Shown here: positions 19,311 to 27,986 of the stretch, in pieces
Layout of the letters: each line of letters starts with the position of its first letter
How positions within the stretch are numbered: the first letter of the stretch is position 1
Notes under the pieces: model-generated
What the model saw: the letters and a program-made list of their open reading frames with translations, nothing else
What the model was told of the DNA's origin: nothing
The model's database searches: none
Translations under genes and position numbers: made by a program
NCBI GenBank assembly: GCA_029203165.1
Contig: CP119308.1
Coordinates: 1,302,001-1,366,000 of the forward strand
Length of the DNA stretch: 64,000 bases
From: Candidatus Microbacterium colombiense
GTDB taxonomy: Bacteria > Actinomycetota > Actinomycetes > Actinomycetales > Microbacteriaceae
Reading direction: 5' to 3'

Positions 19311-19898
19311 GTGTTCACGGTCGCCGTTCTCATCTCGGGCACCGGCTCGAATCTTCGCGCCCTCCTCGAGGCTGCTCGTCATCCCGACTTCCCGGCGCGA
19401 GTCGTCGTGGTCGGCGCTGATCGCGAGGCGGAAGGTCTGGCGCACGCCGAGGAGTTCGGCATCCCGAGCTTCACGGTCCCCTGGCACGAGCACGAGAGCC
19501 GCGAGGCCTGGGGCGAGGAGCTCGCCCGCCAGTTGCGGGTCTGGACGCCCGACCTGGTCGTGTTGAGCGGACTCATGCGCCTGCTCCCGCCCTCGCTCGT
19601 CGCCGAGTTCGCCCCGCGCCTGATCAACACGCACCCCGCGTTCCTGCCCGAGTTCCCCGGAGCGCACGGCGTGCGCGACGCGTTGGCGGCGGGCGGCACG
19701 CAGACCGGTGCGAGCGTGATCGTGGTCGATGACGGCGTCGACACCGGCCCCATCCTGGCGCAGGAGCGCGTGTCGATCCTCCCGGGTGACACCGAACACA
19801 GCCTGCACGAACGCATCAAGCCGGTCGAACGCCGGCTGCTGATCGACGTCGTGCGCGGCATCGCCACCGGCGAGCTGTCGCTGACCGCCGCATCCTGA
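19311..19898 (+). CDS. purN: Phosphoribosylglycinamide formyltransferase
   Basis: A 195-residue GAR transformylase that transfers the formyl group of 10-formyl-THF to GAR in step 3 of purine synthesis. The phosphate-binding N-terminus is VLISGTGSNLRALLEA. The catalytic Asn and His are in NTHPAFLPEFPGAHGVRDAL, and the catalytic Asp is in VDDGVDTGPILAQERV. It starts at GTG, and a TAGACT box (19299-19304) ends 6 nt before it, suggesting a leaderless transcript. purH follows 47 nt downstream, probably as an operon. Confidence 0.95.
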   Translation: MFTVAVLISGTGSNLRALLEAARHPDFPARVVVVGADREAEGLAHAEEFGIPSFTVPWHEHESREAWGEELARQLRVWTPDLVVLSGLMRLLPPSLVAEFAPRLINTHPAFLPEFPGAHGVRDALAAGGTQTGASVIVVDDGVDTGPILAQERVSILPGDTEHSLHERIKPVERRLLIDVVRGIATGELSLTAAS

Positions 19899-19945
19899 CT
19901 TCCCCCTCCCACCGACGCACGTCCTCACGCACGAAGGAGCCCATC

Positions 19946-21554
19946 ATGGCCGGCCCCCGCCACGACCCCTCGATGTACCGCGAACGCGACACGGTGCCGA
20001 TCCGGCGCGCGCTCGTCTCGGTGAGCGACAAGACCGATCTGCTGACGCTGGCGGCCGCGCTCGCCGAGGTCGGAGCCGAGATCGTCTCGACCGGTTCGAC
20101 GGCATCGACCATCCGTGAGGCCGGCTTCGCAGTCACCGATGTGGCCGCTGTCACCGGTGTCGCCGAGATGCTCGACGGGCGCGTGAAGACGCTCCACCCC
20201 AAGATCCACGGCGGCCTGCTCGCCGACCTCCGACTCGAGGACCACGAGCGGCAGCTCGCTGAGCTCGAGATCAGCCCCTTCGACCTCGTCGTCGTGAACC
20301 TCTACCCGTTCGTCGAGACCGTCGCCTCCGGCGCGCTCGGCGATGACGTGGTCGAGCAGATCGACATCGGCGGCCCCGCGATGGTGCGTGCCGCCGCGAA
20401 GAACCACGCGAACGTCGCCATCGTCGTCTCGCCGCAGTCCTACCCCGCCATCGTCAGCGCGATCGTGGACGGCGGAACGACGCTGTCTCAGCGCCGTGAA
20501 CTCGCGGCCCGTGCCTTCGCACACACGGCCGCGTATGACACGGCCGTCGCCTCCTGGTTCGCCGAGGGCACGCTGAACGCCGACGGCGACCTGCCTGCGC
20601 ACCTCACGATCCAGGCGGAGCGCCTGGCCACGCTGCGCTACGGCGAGAACTCGCACCAGCGCGGCGCGATCTACACGCGCTCCGGTGGTCACGGCATCGC
20701 CCAGGCCACGCAGCTCCAGGGCAAGGAGATGTCGTACAACAACTACGTCGATGCGGATGCCGCGCTCCGGGCCGCGTATGACATGGTCAAGCCGGCCGTG
20801 GCGATCATCAAGCACGCGAACCCGTGCGGCATCGCCACCACGGCACCGAACGCGCTCGACCCGATCGCCAGCGCTCACATCCGCGCGCACGAGTGTGACC
20901 CGGTCTCGGCCTACGGGGGAGTGATCGCAGCCAACGGCACCGTCACGCTGAAGATGGCCGAGAACCTCAAGGACATCTTCACCGAGGTCATCGTTGCTCC
21001 CTCGTTCGAGCCCGCGGCCCTCGAGGTCTTCAAGGCGAAGAAGAACCTGCGTCTGCTGCAGCTGCCCGAGGACTGGCAGCAGGAGCGCATGGACGTGCGT
21101 CTGGTCTCCGGCGGACTGCTGCTGCAGGATGCCGACCGCTTCCCCGACGACATCGTGTCGGTCGCCAAGAACTGGGAGCTCGTCTCGGGCGAGCAGCCGA
21201 GCGACGGCCGAGATGGAGAACCTCATCTTCGCGTGGAAGGCATGCCGCGCGGTCAAGTCGAACGCGATCGTGCTCGCGAAGGACAACGCCACGGTCGGCG
21301 TCGGCATGGGCCAGGTCAACCGCGTCGACTCGTGCCGCCTCGCGGTCGAGCGCGCCGGTGATCGCGCCGCCGGGTCGTTCGCGGCATCCGACGCGTTCTT
21401 CCCGTTCGCCGACGGCGCCCAGGTGCTGATCGACGCCGGCGTCACGGCGATCGTGCAGCCCGGTGGATCGGTGCGCGATGCCGAGGTCGTCGATGCCGCC
21501 CGCAAGGCCGGTGTGACGATGTTCTTCACCGGGGAGCGCCACTTCTTCCACTGA
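19946..21554 (+). pseudogene. purH: purH, bifunctional AICAR transformylase/IMP cyclohydrolase, one frameshift (probably consensus error)
   Basis: Catalyses the last two steps of IMP synthesis. The N-terminal MGS-like IMP cyclohydrolase domain (PIRRALVSVSDKTDLLTLA; TGVAEMLDGRVKTLHPKIHGGLLA) is followed by the AICAR transformylase domain with the catalytic Lys-His in IIKHANPCGIA. One extra G near 21212 (GEQPSD/AEMENL) shifts the frame. The remaining 110 codons (LIFAWKACRAVKSNAIVLA to TGERHFFH) continue perfectly to a normal stop. The start ATG has GAAGGAG 7 nt upstream. It is probably functional in the organism. Confidence 0.88.
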
Positions 21555-21571
21555 GTCGCGGCCTCCGGCAG

Positions 21572-21636
21572 CGCCGAGACCCCCGCTCATCACCGAGACC
21601 CCCGTCTGCACACGACTGCAGGCGGGGGTCTCGGCG
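21572..21636 (+). terminator. purH terminator with duplicated left arm
   Basis: The right arm CGGGGGTCTCGGCG (21623-21636) can pair with a perfect 14-nt left arm at 21572-21585, or over 12 bp with a second copy at 21593-21604. The second pairing is extended by TGCA/TGCA into a long hairpin. It begins 17 nt after the purH stop. Confidence 0.7.
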
Positions 21637-21742
21637 TCAGGAGGGGGCCTCGGCGCCGAGGGGGCGGCGAGAGGGCGAGGGCGGGCACAGTCGTGTCCGA
21701 TTTCCGCCAGTGGATGTCGGGGGTGCGTGGCAGAGTTGAGCC

Positions 21743-23263
21743 ATGAGCTTCCCCGTGATCGACTTCGACGAGCGGTACCGTGCCATCAGTGCGCGGGACA
21801 CCCGCTTCGACGGCCAGTTCGTCACGGCCGTCCGCACGACCGGCATCTACTGCCGTCCGAGCTGCCCCGCGCGCACGCCCAAGCCGCAGAACGTGACGTT
21901 CTATCCGACCAGCGCCGCCGCGCATGAGGCGGGTTACCGGGCGTGCAAACGCTGCCTCCCCGAGGCGGCGCCGGGGTCGCCGGCGTGGGACATCCGCGGT
22001 GATACGGCGGCGCGTGCCATGCGGTTGATCTCCGCCGGGGTCGTCGAGCGCGAGGGAGTGCCAGGGCTCGCGGCGCGGCTGGGCTATTCGGACCGCCACC
22101 TCACGCGACTGCTCACCGCCGAACTCGGCGCAGGCCCCCTCGCGCTCGCCAGGGCACACCGAGCGCACACGGCTCGCATGTTGCTCGTCGGGACGGACAT
22201 GCCTGTCTCCGACGTCGCCTTCTCCGCGGGGTTCGCGAGCATCCGACAGTGCAATGACACGATCCGTGAGGTGTTCGGTCTCACGCCCGGCGAGCTCCGT
22301 GCCCGTCGCCGCATGTCGGCGTCGGCGGTTCCTGGCGCGATCGATCTCGTGCTGCCGTATCGGGGGCCTTTCGATGCGAGCGGCATCTTCGCGTGGATGT
22401 CGGCTCGTGCACTGCCCGGCGTGGAGGAGGCGACAGAGACGTCGTTCTCGCGCCATCTGCGCATGTCCGGCGGGCCGGCCTGGTTCGAGGTCAGTCAAGA
22501 CGAGAAGCAACGGTTGCACCTCCGAGCCCGGGTCGCCCGGCTGGGTGATCTCGCGCCGCTGGTGTCGACCGCGCGCCGCATCTTCGACCTCGACGCCGAC
22601 CCGCTCGCGATCGACCACGCGCTCTCCGCACATCCCGAACTCGCTCCGCTCGTGGAGCGCACGCCCGGGATCCGTGTTCCCGGGTCCGCCGACCCCCACG
22701 AGATGCTGATCCGCGCGATGGTGGGCCAGCAGATCACGGTCGTGGCCGCACGTACGGCGCTCACCGCGCTGGCCGAAGCGCTGGGGGAGCGTGTCGAGAA
22801 CGGCATCCTGTTCCCGACCATGGCGGCGATCGCCGAGCGCGGCGCCGAGGTGCTGCGCGGCCCCGCTGCGCGCATCCGTGCGATCACCGGCGCGGCAGCG
22901 GCGTTGGCCGACGGCTCGCTCACCCTCACCGTCGGCGACGATGGGGTCCGGCAGCGAGAGGCACTGCTGGCGATGCCGGGGATCGGCCCCTGGACCGCCG
23001 ACTACGTGCGCATGCGCGTGCTCGGTGACCCCGACGTGCTGTTGCCTGGCGATGTCGCCCTGCGGGCGGGGGCAGCCGCGGCCGGCCTCCCGGGCGAACC
23101 CCGACCTCTCACCGCCTGGGCCGAGCGCACCGCGCCCTGGCGCAGCTATCTCAGCGCGCACCTCTGGCGCTCTGCGCCCGTGCGCACTTCCGGCACCCGA
23201 CGGGCGGCACCCGCCGTGCCCGTCGACGCACGCACCGCTACGACCTCGAAGGAGACCTCATGA
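21743..23263 (+). CDS. AdaA-AlkA fusion: methylphosphotriester-sensing regulator and 3-methyladenine DNA glycosylase
   Basis: A 506-residue adaptive-response protein. Residues 1-80 form the Ada zinc domain with cysteines C37, C41, C68 and C71 (YCRPSCPA...CKRCLPE); the first is the likely methyl acceptor from phosphotriesters. Residues about 85-190 are an AraC helix-turn-helix pair. Residues about 200-490 are an AlkA-type glycosylase: N-terminal beta domain, then HhH-GPD with MLIRAMVGQQITVVAART and MPGIGPWTADYVRMR, and the catalytic Asp in LLPGDVALRAG. It excises alkylated bases and probably activates its own operon. It overlaps ogt by 4 nt (ATGA), so the two are translationally coupled. Confidence 0.92.
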   Translation: MSFPVIDFDERYRAISARDTRFDGQFVTAVRTTGIYCRPSCPARTPKPQNVTFYPTSAAAHEAGYRACKRCLPEAAPGSPAWDIRGDTAARAMRLISAGVVEREGVPGLAARLGYSDRHLTRLLTAELGAGPLALARAHRAHTARMLLVGTDMPVSDVAFSAGFASIRQCNDTIREVFGLTPGELRARRRMSASAVPGAIDLVLPYRGPFDASGIFAWMSARALPGVEEATETSFSRHLRMSGGPAWFEVSQDEKQRLHLRARVARLGDLAPLVSTARRIFDLDADPLAIDHALSAHPELAPLVERTPGIRVPGSADPHEMLIRAMVGQQITVVAARTALTALAEALGERVENGILFPTMAAIAERGAEVLRGPAARIRAITGAAAALADGSLTLTVGDDGVRQREALLAMPGIGPWTADYVRMRVLGDPDVLLPGDVALRAGAAAAGLPGEPRPLTAWAERTAPWRSYLSAHLWRSAPVRTSGTRRAAPAVPVDARTATTSKETS

Positions 23264-23757
23264 CCGCCCTCATCCAGACGTTCGACACCCCGGACGGCGC
23301 CTTCACCATCCTCGCGGACGACCACCAGCGGGTGCTCTCCTCGGGATGGACCGACAACGTCGAGGCGATCCTCGACCGACTGCCCGCCGCAGCGCGTCCG
23401 CTCACGGTGCGGGAGGCGGAGACGGATGCCGCCGCCGCCGCCCTGGCCTACTACGCGGGCGACCTCACCGCGATCGACGCCGTGGCCGTGAAGCAGTCCG
23501 GCACGGCGCTGCAACTCGCCGGGTGGTCGATGCTGCGAGCGATCGAACCGGGGGAGCCCGTGACGTACACGGGCTTCGCGGCTCGGCTCGACAACCCGCG
23601 CGCAGTGCGGGCGGCGGCATCCATCTGCGCCCGCAATGCCCCGGCGCTGTTCGTGCCCTGTCACCGGGTGCTGCGTACCGACGGCACGTTGGGCGGGTTC
23701 GCCTGGGGAGTCGACGTCAAGCAGCGCTTGTTGGCTCGGGAATCCCGCACGGCGTGA
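23260..23757 (+). CDS. ogt: Methylated-DNA-protein-cysteine methyltransferase
   Basis: A 165-residue suicide repair protein that removes methyl groups from O6-methylguanine. The active cysteine is C134 in PCHRVLRTDGTLGGFAWG, the family hallmark; the N-terminal domain is short. It supplies the methyltransferase activity missing from the upstream AdaA-AlkA protein. Its start overlaps the upstream stop by 4 nt. Confidence 0.95.
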   Translation: MTALIQTFDTPDGAFTILADDHQRVLSSGWTDNVEAILDRLPAAARPLTVREAETDAAAAALAYYAGDLTAIDAVAVKQSGTALQLAGWSMLRAIEPGEPVTYTGFAARLDNPRAVRAAASICARNAPALFVPCHRVLRTDGTLGGFAWGVDVKQRLLARESRTA

Positions 23758-23769
23758 GTGACGAGAACG

Positions 23770-23799
23770 GGGCGGCGATCGGTCTTCCGGTCGCCGCCC
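23770..23799 (+). terminator. Terminator of the adaA-alkA/ogt operon
   Basis: GGGCGGCGA (23770-23778) pairs with TCGCCGCCC (23791-23799). An inner CGG-TCTT-CCG extends it to a 12-13 bp stem with a tetraloop, 12 nt after the ogt stop. Confidence 0.7.
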
Positions 23800-23843
23800 T
23801 GCGGCGTGCGTGAGGGGCGGCGTCCACGAATCGGGAATGACTC

Positions 23844-23873
23844 TTGCGTTCAGCTGGTTCACAGCAATAGGCT
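23844..23873 (+). promoter_or_regulatory. Candidate promoter for leader peptide and ABC exporter
   Basis: TTGCGT (23844-23849) and TAGGCT (23868-23873) are separated by 18 nt. A start site near 23880 would give a leader of about 230 nt before the first exporter gene. Confidence 0.45.
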
Positions 23874-23926
23874 GGTGGGCTGTCGCACCAACCGGACGAC
23901 ACCGCCGAGCCCCTGAGGAGGACACC

Positions 23927-23992
23927 ATGACCGCCATCCTGGTCACGCAGATCGCAGATCTCAGCTCGGCCCCGGTGCGCTCGCTCGATTAG
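23927..23992 (+). CDS. 21-codon leader peptide upstream of the ABC exporter
   Basis: ATG at 23927 encodes MTAILVTQIADLSSAPVRSLD and stops at TAG. It has one of the best Shine-Dalgarno sequences in the window (GAGGAGGA, 23915-23922, 4 nt before the ATG), which argues that it is translated. Its last codons form the 5' arm of a hairpin, and two further hairpins follow before the exporter genes. In B. subtilis a short leader peptide (BmrB) controls the heterodimeric exporter BmrCD by ribosome-mediated attenuation; the arrangement here is analogous, but the peptide is not homologous as far as I can see. Confidence 0.5.
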   Translation: MTAILVTQIADLSSAPVRSLD

Positions 23993-24052
23993 AGCCGCAC
24001 CCGCGCCGAACACCGCGCCCCCGCTGCATCGGATGCAGGACTCCGAGAGTCC
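23974..24052 (+). promoter_or_regulatory. Three successive hairpins between leader peptide and exporter genes (candidate attenuator)
   Basis: Hairpin A pairs GGTGCG/CGCACC plus CTC/GAG (23974-24001) and overlaps the leader's last codons and stop. Hairpin B is CTGCAT-CGG-ATGCAG (24024-24038). Hairpin C is GGACTC-CGA-GAGTCC (24038-24052), followed by a pyrimidine-rich CCTCTTGCC tract. C plus the tract could act as a terminator, and a ribosome at the leader's end would melt A. I found no clear antiterminator pairing by eye. Confidence 0.4.
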
Positions 24053-24110
24053 CCTCTTGCCTCCGCCCTTCTTCTGAAACCGCTTTCCGTACGAACCTCA
24101 TCTGAGAGAC

Positions 24111-26042
24111 ATGTCTTCCTCGCCTTCCTCGCAGAATCAGTCCCCGTCGTCCTCGCTGTCCACTCCGGCCGCGCTGTGGCGACTCAAGCCCTTCGTCCGT
24201 CCCGTCATCTGGCGTCTCGCCGGTGGCGCTGCCAGTGCGCTCGTCGCCGCGATCATCGCGTTGATGATCCCGATCGTGCTCGAGCAGGTCATCCGCGGTC
24301 CCGTCCAGTCGGGCGAGATCGGAGCGATCGCCTGGGGCGCCGTCGCCGTGCTCGTGCTCGCGTTCGGTGAGGCGCTCATGGTCTGGCTCCGCCGCCAGTT
24401 CGTCCTCAACCCCGCGACCGAGGTCGAGTACCGCATGCGTACCGACCTCTACTCGCGCCTGCAGACCCTGCCGGTGTCGTTCCACGACCGCTGGCAGTCC
24501 GGCCAGCTGCTGAGCCGCATGATGCAGGACATCGGACTCATCCGCCGCTGGTTGGCGTTCGGTCTGGTGCTGCTCGTGGTGAACCTCCTCACGATCGTCA
24601 TCGGATCGGTCCTGCTCTTCCGCTGGCACTGGCTGCTCGGTGCGATCTTCCTGGTCACCGCGCTCCCGCTGTGGATCCGCGGGTACCTCTTCGAGAAGCG
24701 CTACGGCGCGCTCACCCGCCGTAGCCAGGACCAGGCCGGCGACCTCGCCACGAGCGTGGAGGAGAGCGTGCACGGCATCCGCGTGCTCAAGGCGTTCGGG
24801 CGCGGGAAGCACGCGCTCAGCCGCTTCAGCCGCCAGGCCGAGACGCTGCGTGAGACCGAGATGAGCAAGGCCAGCGCGATCGCCTCGATCTGGTTCTGGC
24901 TCGACCTCATGCCGCAGATCGCCTTCGGGCTCAGCCTGATGAGCGGCATCTGGTTGATCTCCCAGGGTCAGATCGACGAGGCACAGCTGTTCGCGTTCTT
25001 CGCGATGGCCGTGGTGTTGCGCTGGCCGATCGAGTCGATCGGCTTCCTCTTCTCGTTCATGCTCGACGCCCGCACGGCGACCGACCGTGTCTTCGACATC
25101 TTCTCGGAGACGAACTCGATCACCGACCCGGAGAACCCCGTGCACATCGCTGAGCCGCGCGGTGAGCTCGCCTTCGAGGGCGCCCACTTCCGCTACCAGG
25201 ACGCGGGGACCGACGAGCGCGATCTGCTCGACGGCATCGATCTCGTCCTGCGGCCGGGGGAGACCATGGCACTCGTCGGTCTGACCGGCAGCGGCAAGAC
25301 CACGCTCACGACCCTTCCGACGCGTCTGTACGACGTCACCGGCGGCCGCGTCACGCTCGACGGGGTCGACGTGCGCGACCTCCCGCTCGCGGAACTGCGT
25401 CAGCACATCGCGATGGCCTTCGAAGACGCGACCCTGTTCTCGGCGACCGTGCGGGAGAACGTGCTGCTCGGACGTGCCGAGCTCGACGTTCACAGCGAGC
25501 AGGCAGAGCGCGAACTGCGCGAGGCGCTCGATGTGGCGCAGGCGTCGTTCGTCGACGCGCTGCCCGACGGCGTCGAGACGGTCATCGGTGAAGAGGGACT
25601 CAGCCTCTCGGGCGGACAACGTCAGCGTCTGGCGCTGGCCCGTGCCGTGGCGGCGAAGCCCAAGGTGCTCGTCCTCGACGACCCTCTGTCGGCGCTCGAT
25701 GTCGATACCGAGGCCCTCGTCGAAGCGGCGCTGCGCCGAGTCCTGGCAGACACCACCGCCATGATCGTCGCGCACCGACCGTCCACGGTCGCACTCGCCG
25801 ACCGTGTGGCCCTGCTCGAAGCGGGACGCATCACCGCCGTCGGTACCCATGCCGAGCTGCTCAGGTCGAGCCAGCACTACCGTCATGTGATCTCGAGCCT
25901 CGAGGCCGAGGAAGCCGCGCGCACCGGGGCGATCCCGGTCATCCGCGACACGGATGGCGACACCGATGACGACACCGGTGACGACCTCGAGTCGAACCGC
26001 CCCGATACCGACAAGATCACCGTGCAGGAGGTGCAGCGATGA
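24111..26042 (+). CDS. ABC exporter half-transporter, degenerate-NBD subunit
   Basis: A 643-residue type IV ABC half-transporter: six-helix membrane domain (about 25-320), then a nucleotide-binding domain. Walker A is GLTGSGKTT (about 390-398) and the signature is a canonical LSGGQRQ (about 499). Walker B is VLVLDDPLSALD (about 519-530), where the catalytic Glu is replaced by Asp, and the switch His is present (AHRPST). The C-terminal 50 residues are acidic. The Asp marks this as the degenerate-site subunit of a heterodimeric multidrug exporter (BmrC/LmrC/TM287-like). It overlaps the next gene by 4 nt. Confidence 0.92.
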   Translation: MSSSPSSQNQSPSSSLSTPAALWRLKPFVRPVIWRLAGGAASALVAAIIALMIPIVLEQVIRGPVQSGEIGAIAWGAVAVLVLAFGEALMVWLRRQFVLNPATEVEYRMRTDLYSRLQTLPVSFHDRWQSGQLLSRMMQDIGLIRRWLAFGLVLLVVNLLTIVIGSVLLFRWHWLLGAIFLVTALPLWIRGYLFEKRYGALTRRSQDQAGDLATSVEESVHGIRVLKAFGRGKHALSRFSRQAETLRETEMSKASAIASIWFWLDLMPQIAFGLSLMSGIWLISQGQIDEAQLFAFFAMAVVLRWPIESIGFLFSFMLDARTATDRVFDIFSETNSITDPENPVHIAEPRGELAFEGAHFRYQDAGTDERDLLDGIDLVLRPGETMALVGLTGSGKTTLTTLPTRLYDVTGGRVTLDGVDVRDLPLAELRQHIAMAFEDATLFSATVRENVLLGRAELDVHSEQAERELREALDVAQASFVDALPDGVETVIGEEGLSLSGGQRQRLALARAVAAKPKVLVLDDPLSALDVDTEALVEAALRRVLADTTAMIVAHRPSTVALADRVALLEAGRITAVGTHAELLRSSQHYRHVISSLEAEEAARTGAIPVIRDTDGDTDDDTGDDLESNRPDTDKITVQEVQR

Positions 26043-27853
26043 GCTCCGCCATCACCGGAACCCAGAACGAGGACCGTTCCGAGTACACCCGCGAGGAGAG
26101 CAAGGCGATCCGTCGTCGATCCCTCCGGCTGCTCGGGTCGCTCGTCGTGCCGTTGCGCCCGCAGATCGTGCTGGCCGCCGTCGTGCTGGTGGTGTCGACC
26201 GCCCTGCAGGTGGCCGGCCCCATCCTCATCAGCATCGGGCTGGACCGCGCGCTGCCCGCCGTGCTCGAGCACTCCGACTGGATGCCGACGTTCATGATCG
26301 GTGGCATCTACCTGTTCGCCGGCATCATGGCGGCGGCGCTGATCGCGTGGTACGTGATGATCGCGGCTCGTCTGACGCAGGCGGTGCTGCTGGACCTCCG
26401 CAAGCGCATCTTCCTGCACACGCAGAAGCTGAGCCTGGAGTTCCACGAGTCGTACACCTCGGGCCGCATCATCTCGCGCCAGACGAGCGACCTCGACTCG
26501 ATCAAGGAGCTTCTCGACGGGGGGCTCAACGAGCTGGTGTCCGGCGTGCTCTTCGGGCTGTTCACGTTCATCGCGTTGATGGTGTGGGACTGGCAGTCAG
26601 GCGTGATCCTCGCGCTCGGCGGGGTGCCGCTGTTCTTCCTGATGCGCTGGTTCTACTCGCGTTCGCAGCTCGTGTACCGCGAGTCGCGCGTGATCAGCGC
26701 CCAGGTGATCGTGCAGTTCGTCGAGACGATGACCGGCATCCGTGCCGTCAAGGCGTTCCGCAAGGAGCCGCGCAACGACGTCTCGTTCCAGAAGATCGCC
26801 GGCGACTACCGCGACGTGAACCGTCGCTCGATGCTGCTGTTCGGCACCTTCGAGCCGGGGCTGATGAGCGTGGCCGCCGTCGTGCTCGGCGCCGTGGTGC
26901 TGTGGGGCGGCATCCGCGTGTCGACCGGGGCGCTCACCGTGGGTGTGCTGCTGTCGGCCGTGCTGTACGTGCGCAACTTCTTCGCGCCCATGCAGGAGAT
27001 CGCGATGTTCCTGAACTCCTACCAGTCGGCGACCGCCGCGCTGGAGAAGGTGTCGGGCGTGCTCGAAGAGGTCCCCACTGTTCCGGACCCCGAGAAGCCG
27101 GTCGACCTGTGGGAGTCGCGCGGGCACATCGAGTTCGACGAGGTGACCTTCGGGTACACCGGCGAGAAGACGATCCTGCCGAATTTCTCGCTCGACATCC
27201 CGGCGGGGCAGACCATCGCACTGGTCGGCACGACCGGTGCAGGCAAGTCGACGCTGGCGAAGCTGATCTCGCGCTTCTACGACCCGACTCTCGGCAGCGT
27301 GAAGCTGGACGGCATCGATCTGCGCTCGCTGCACCCGAAGGATCTCCGTCGCGCGATCGTCATGGTCACGCAGGAGGCCTATCTGTTCAGCGGCACGGTC
27401 GCCGACAACATCGCCCTCGGCAAGCCGGATGCGACGCTCGACGAGATCCGCGCGGCGGCACGAGCGGTGGGCGCTGACGGGTTCATCTCCGCCCTGCCGG
27501 ACGGGTACAACAGCGACGTCAACAAGCGCGGCGGCCGTGTGTCGGCGGGACAGCGTCAGCTGATCTCGTTCGCTCGGGCGTTCCTCGCCGACCCCGCGGT
27601 CCTGATCCTCGACGAGGCGACGGCATCGCTCGACATCCCCTCGGAGCGTCTGATCCAGGACGCGCTGCAGACGCTGCTGGCCGACCGCACCGCGATCATC
27701 ATCGCGCACCGGCTGTCGACGGTGGCGATCGCCGATCGGGTGCTGGTGATGGAGCACGGTCGCATCATCGAAGATGACACGCCCGCCACTCTGATCGGCG
27801 GCACGGGCAAGTTCGCACAGTTGCACGCGGCGTGGCAGGAGACGCTCGTCTAG
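26039..27853 (+). CDS. ABC exporter half-transporter, catalytic-NBD subunit
   Basis: A 604-residue partner of the preceding protein: membrane domain (about 35-330) plus NBD with Walker A GTTGAGKST (about 397), Walker B LILDEATASLD with the canonical catalytic Glu, and AHRLST. Its signature motif is altered (VSAGQRQ instead of LSGGQ), so it completes the degenerate ATP site while the first subunit's canonical LSGGQ completes the active one. This is exactly the asymmetry of BmrCD/TM287-288-type drug exporters. It is translationally coupled (ATGA) to the upstream gene. Confidence 0.93.
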   Translation: MSSAITGTQNEDRSEYTREESKAIRRRSLRLLGSLVVPLRPQIVLAAVVLVVSTALQVAGPILISIGLDRALPAVLEHSDWMPTFMIGGIYLFAGIMAAALIAWYVMIAARLTQAVLLDLRKRIFLHTQKLSLEFHESYTSGRIISRQTSDLDSIKELLDGGLNELVSGVLFGLFTFIALMVWDWQSGVILALGGVPLFFLMRWFYSRSQLVYRESRVISAQVIVQFVETMTGIRAVKAFRKEPRNDVSFQKIAGDYRDVNRRSMLLFGTFEPGLMSVAAVVLGAVVLWGGIRVSTGALTVGVLLSAVLYVRNFFAPMQEIAMFLNSYQSATAALEKVSGVLEEVPTVPDPEKPVDLWESRGHIEFDEVTFGYTGEKTILPNFSLDIPAGQTIALVGTTGAGKSTLAKLISRFYDPTLGSVKLDGIDLRSLHPKDLRRAIVMVTQEAYLFSGTVADNIALGKPDATLDEIRAAARAVGADGFISALPDGYNSDVNKRGGRVSAGQRQLISFARAFLADPAVLILDEATASLDIPSERLIQDALQTLLADRTAIIIAHRLSTVAIADRVLVMEHGRIIEDDTPATLIGGTGKFAQLHAAWQETLV

Positions 27854-27877
27854 CTCGCACTCGCACTCGCACTCGCA
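27853..27877. repeat. Tandem hexamer repeat (CTCGCA)4
   Basis: Four consecutive CTCGCA units begin right after the exporter stop codon and run directly into the left arm of a 20-bp inverted repeat. Confidence 0.8.
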
Positions 27878-27942
27878 CCGCTCCGGTCGCGATATGTCAG
27901 CAGAAACCATCGGTTGAGCTGCCATATCGCGACCGGAGCGGT
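27877..27942. repeat. 20-bp perfect inverted repeat with 26-nt centre
   Basis: The arm 27877-27896 (ACCGCTCCGGTCGCGATATG) is the exact reverse complement of 27923-27942. The centre also contains short complementary segments (GCAG/CTGC). It may terminate the exporter operon, but it is longer and more perfect than neighbouring terminators and lacks a T run. It resembles a dispersed palindromic element. Confidence 0.75.
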
Positions 27943-27986
27943 CTCTGTCCGTGCCGACGACGCGATGGGCTGGGTAGCATCGAAGC

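Noticed and set aside
27853..27877. Possible coding extension of the exporter through the CTCGCA repeats
   Set aside because: The exporter frame ends in TAG before the repeat, and the repeat leads into the inverted repeat rather than a gene.
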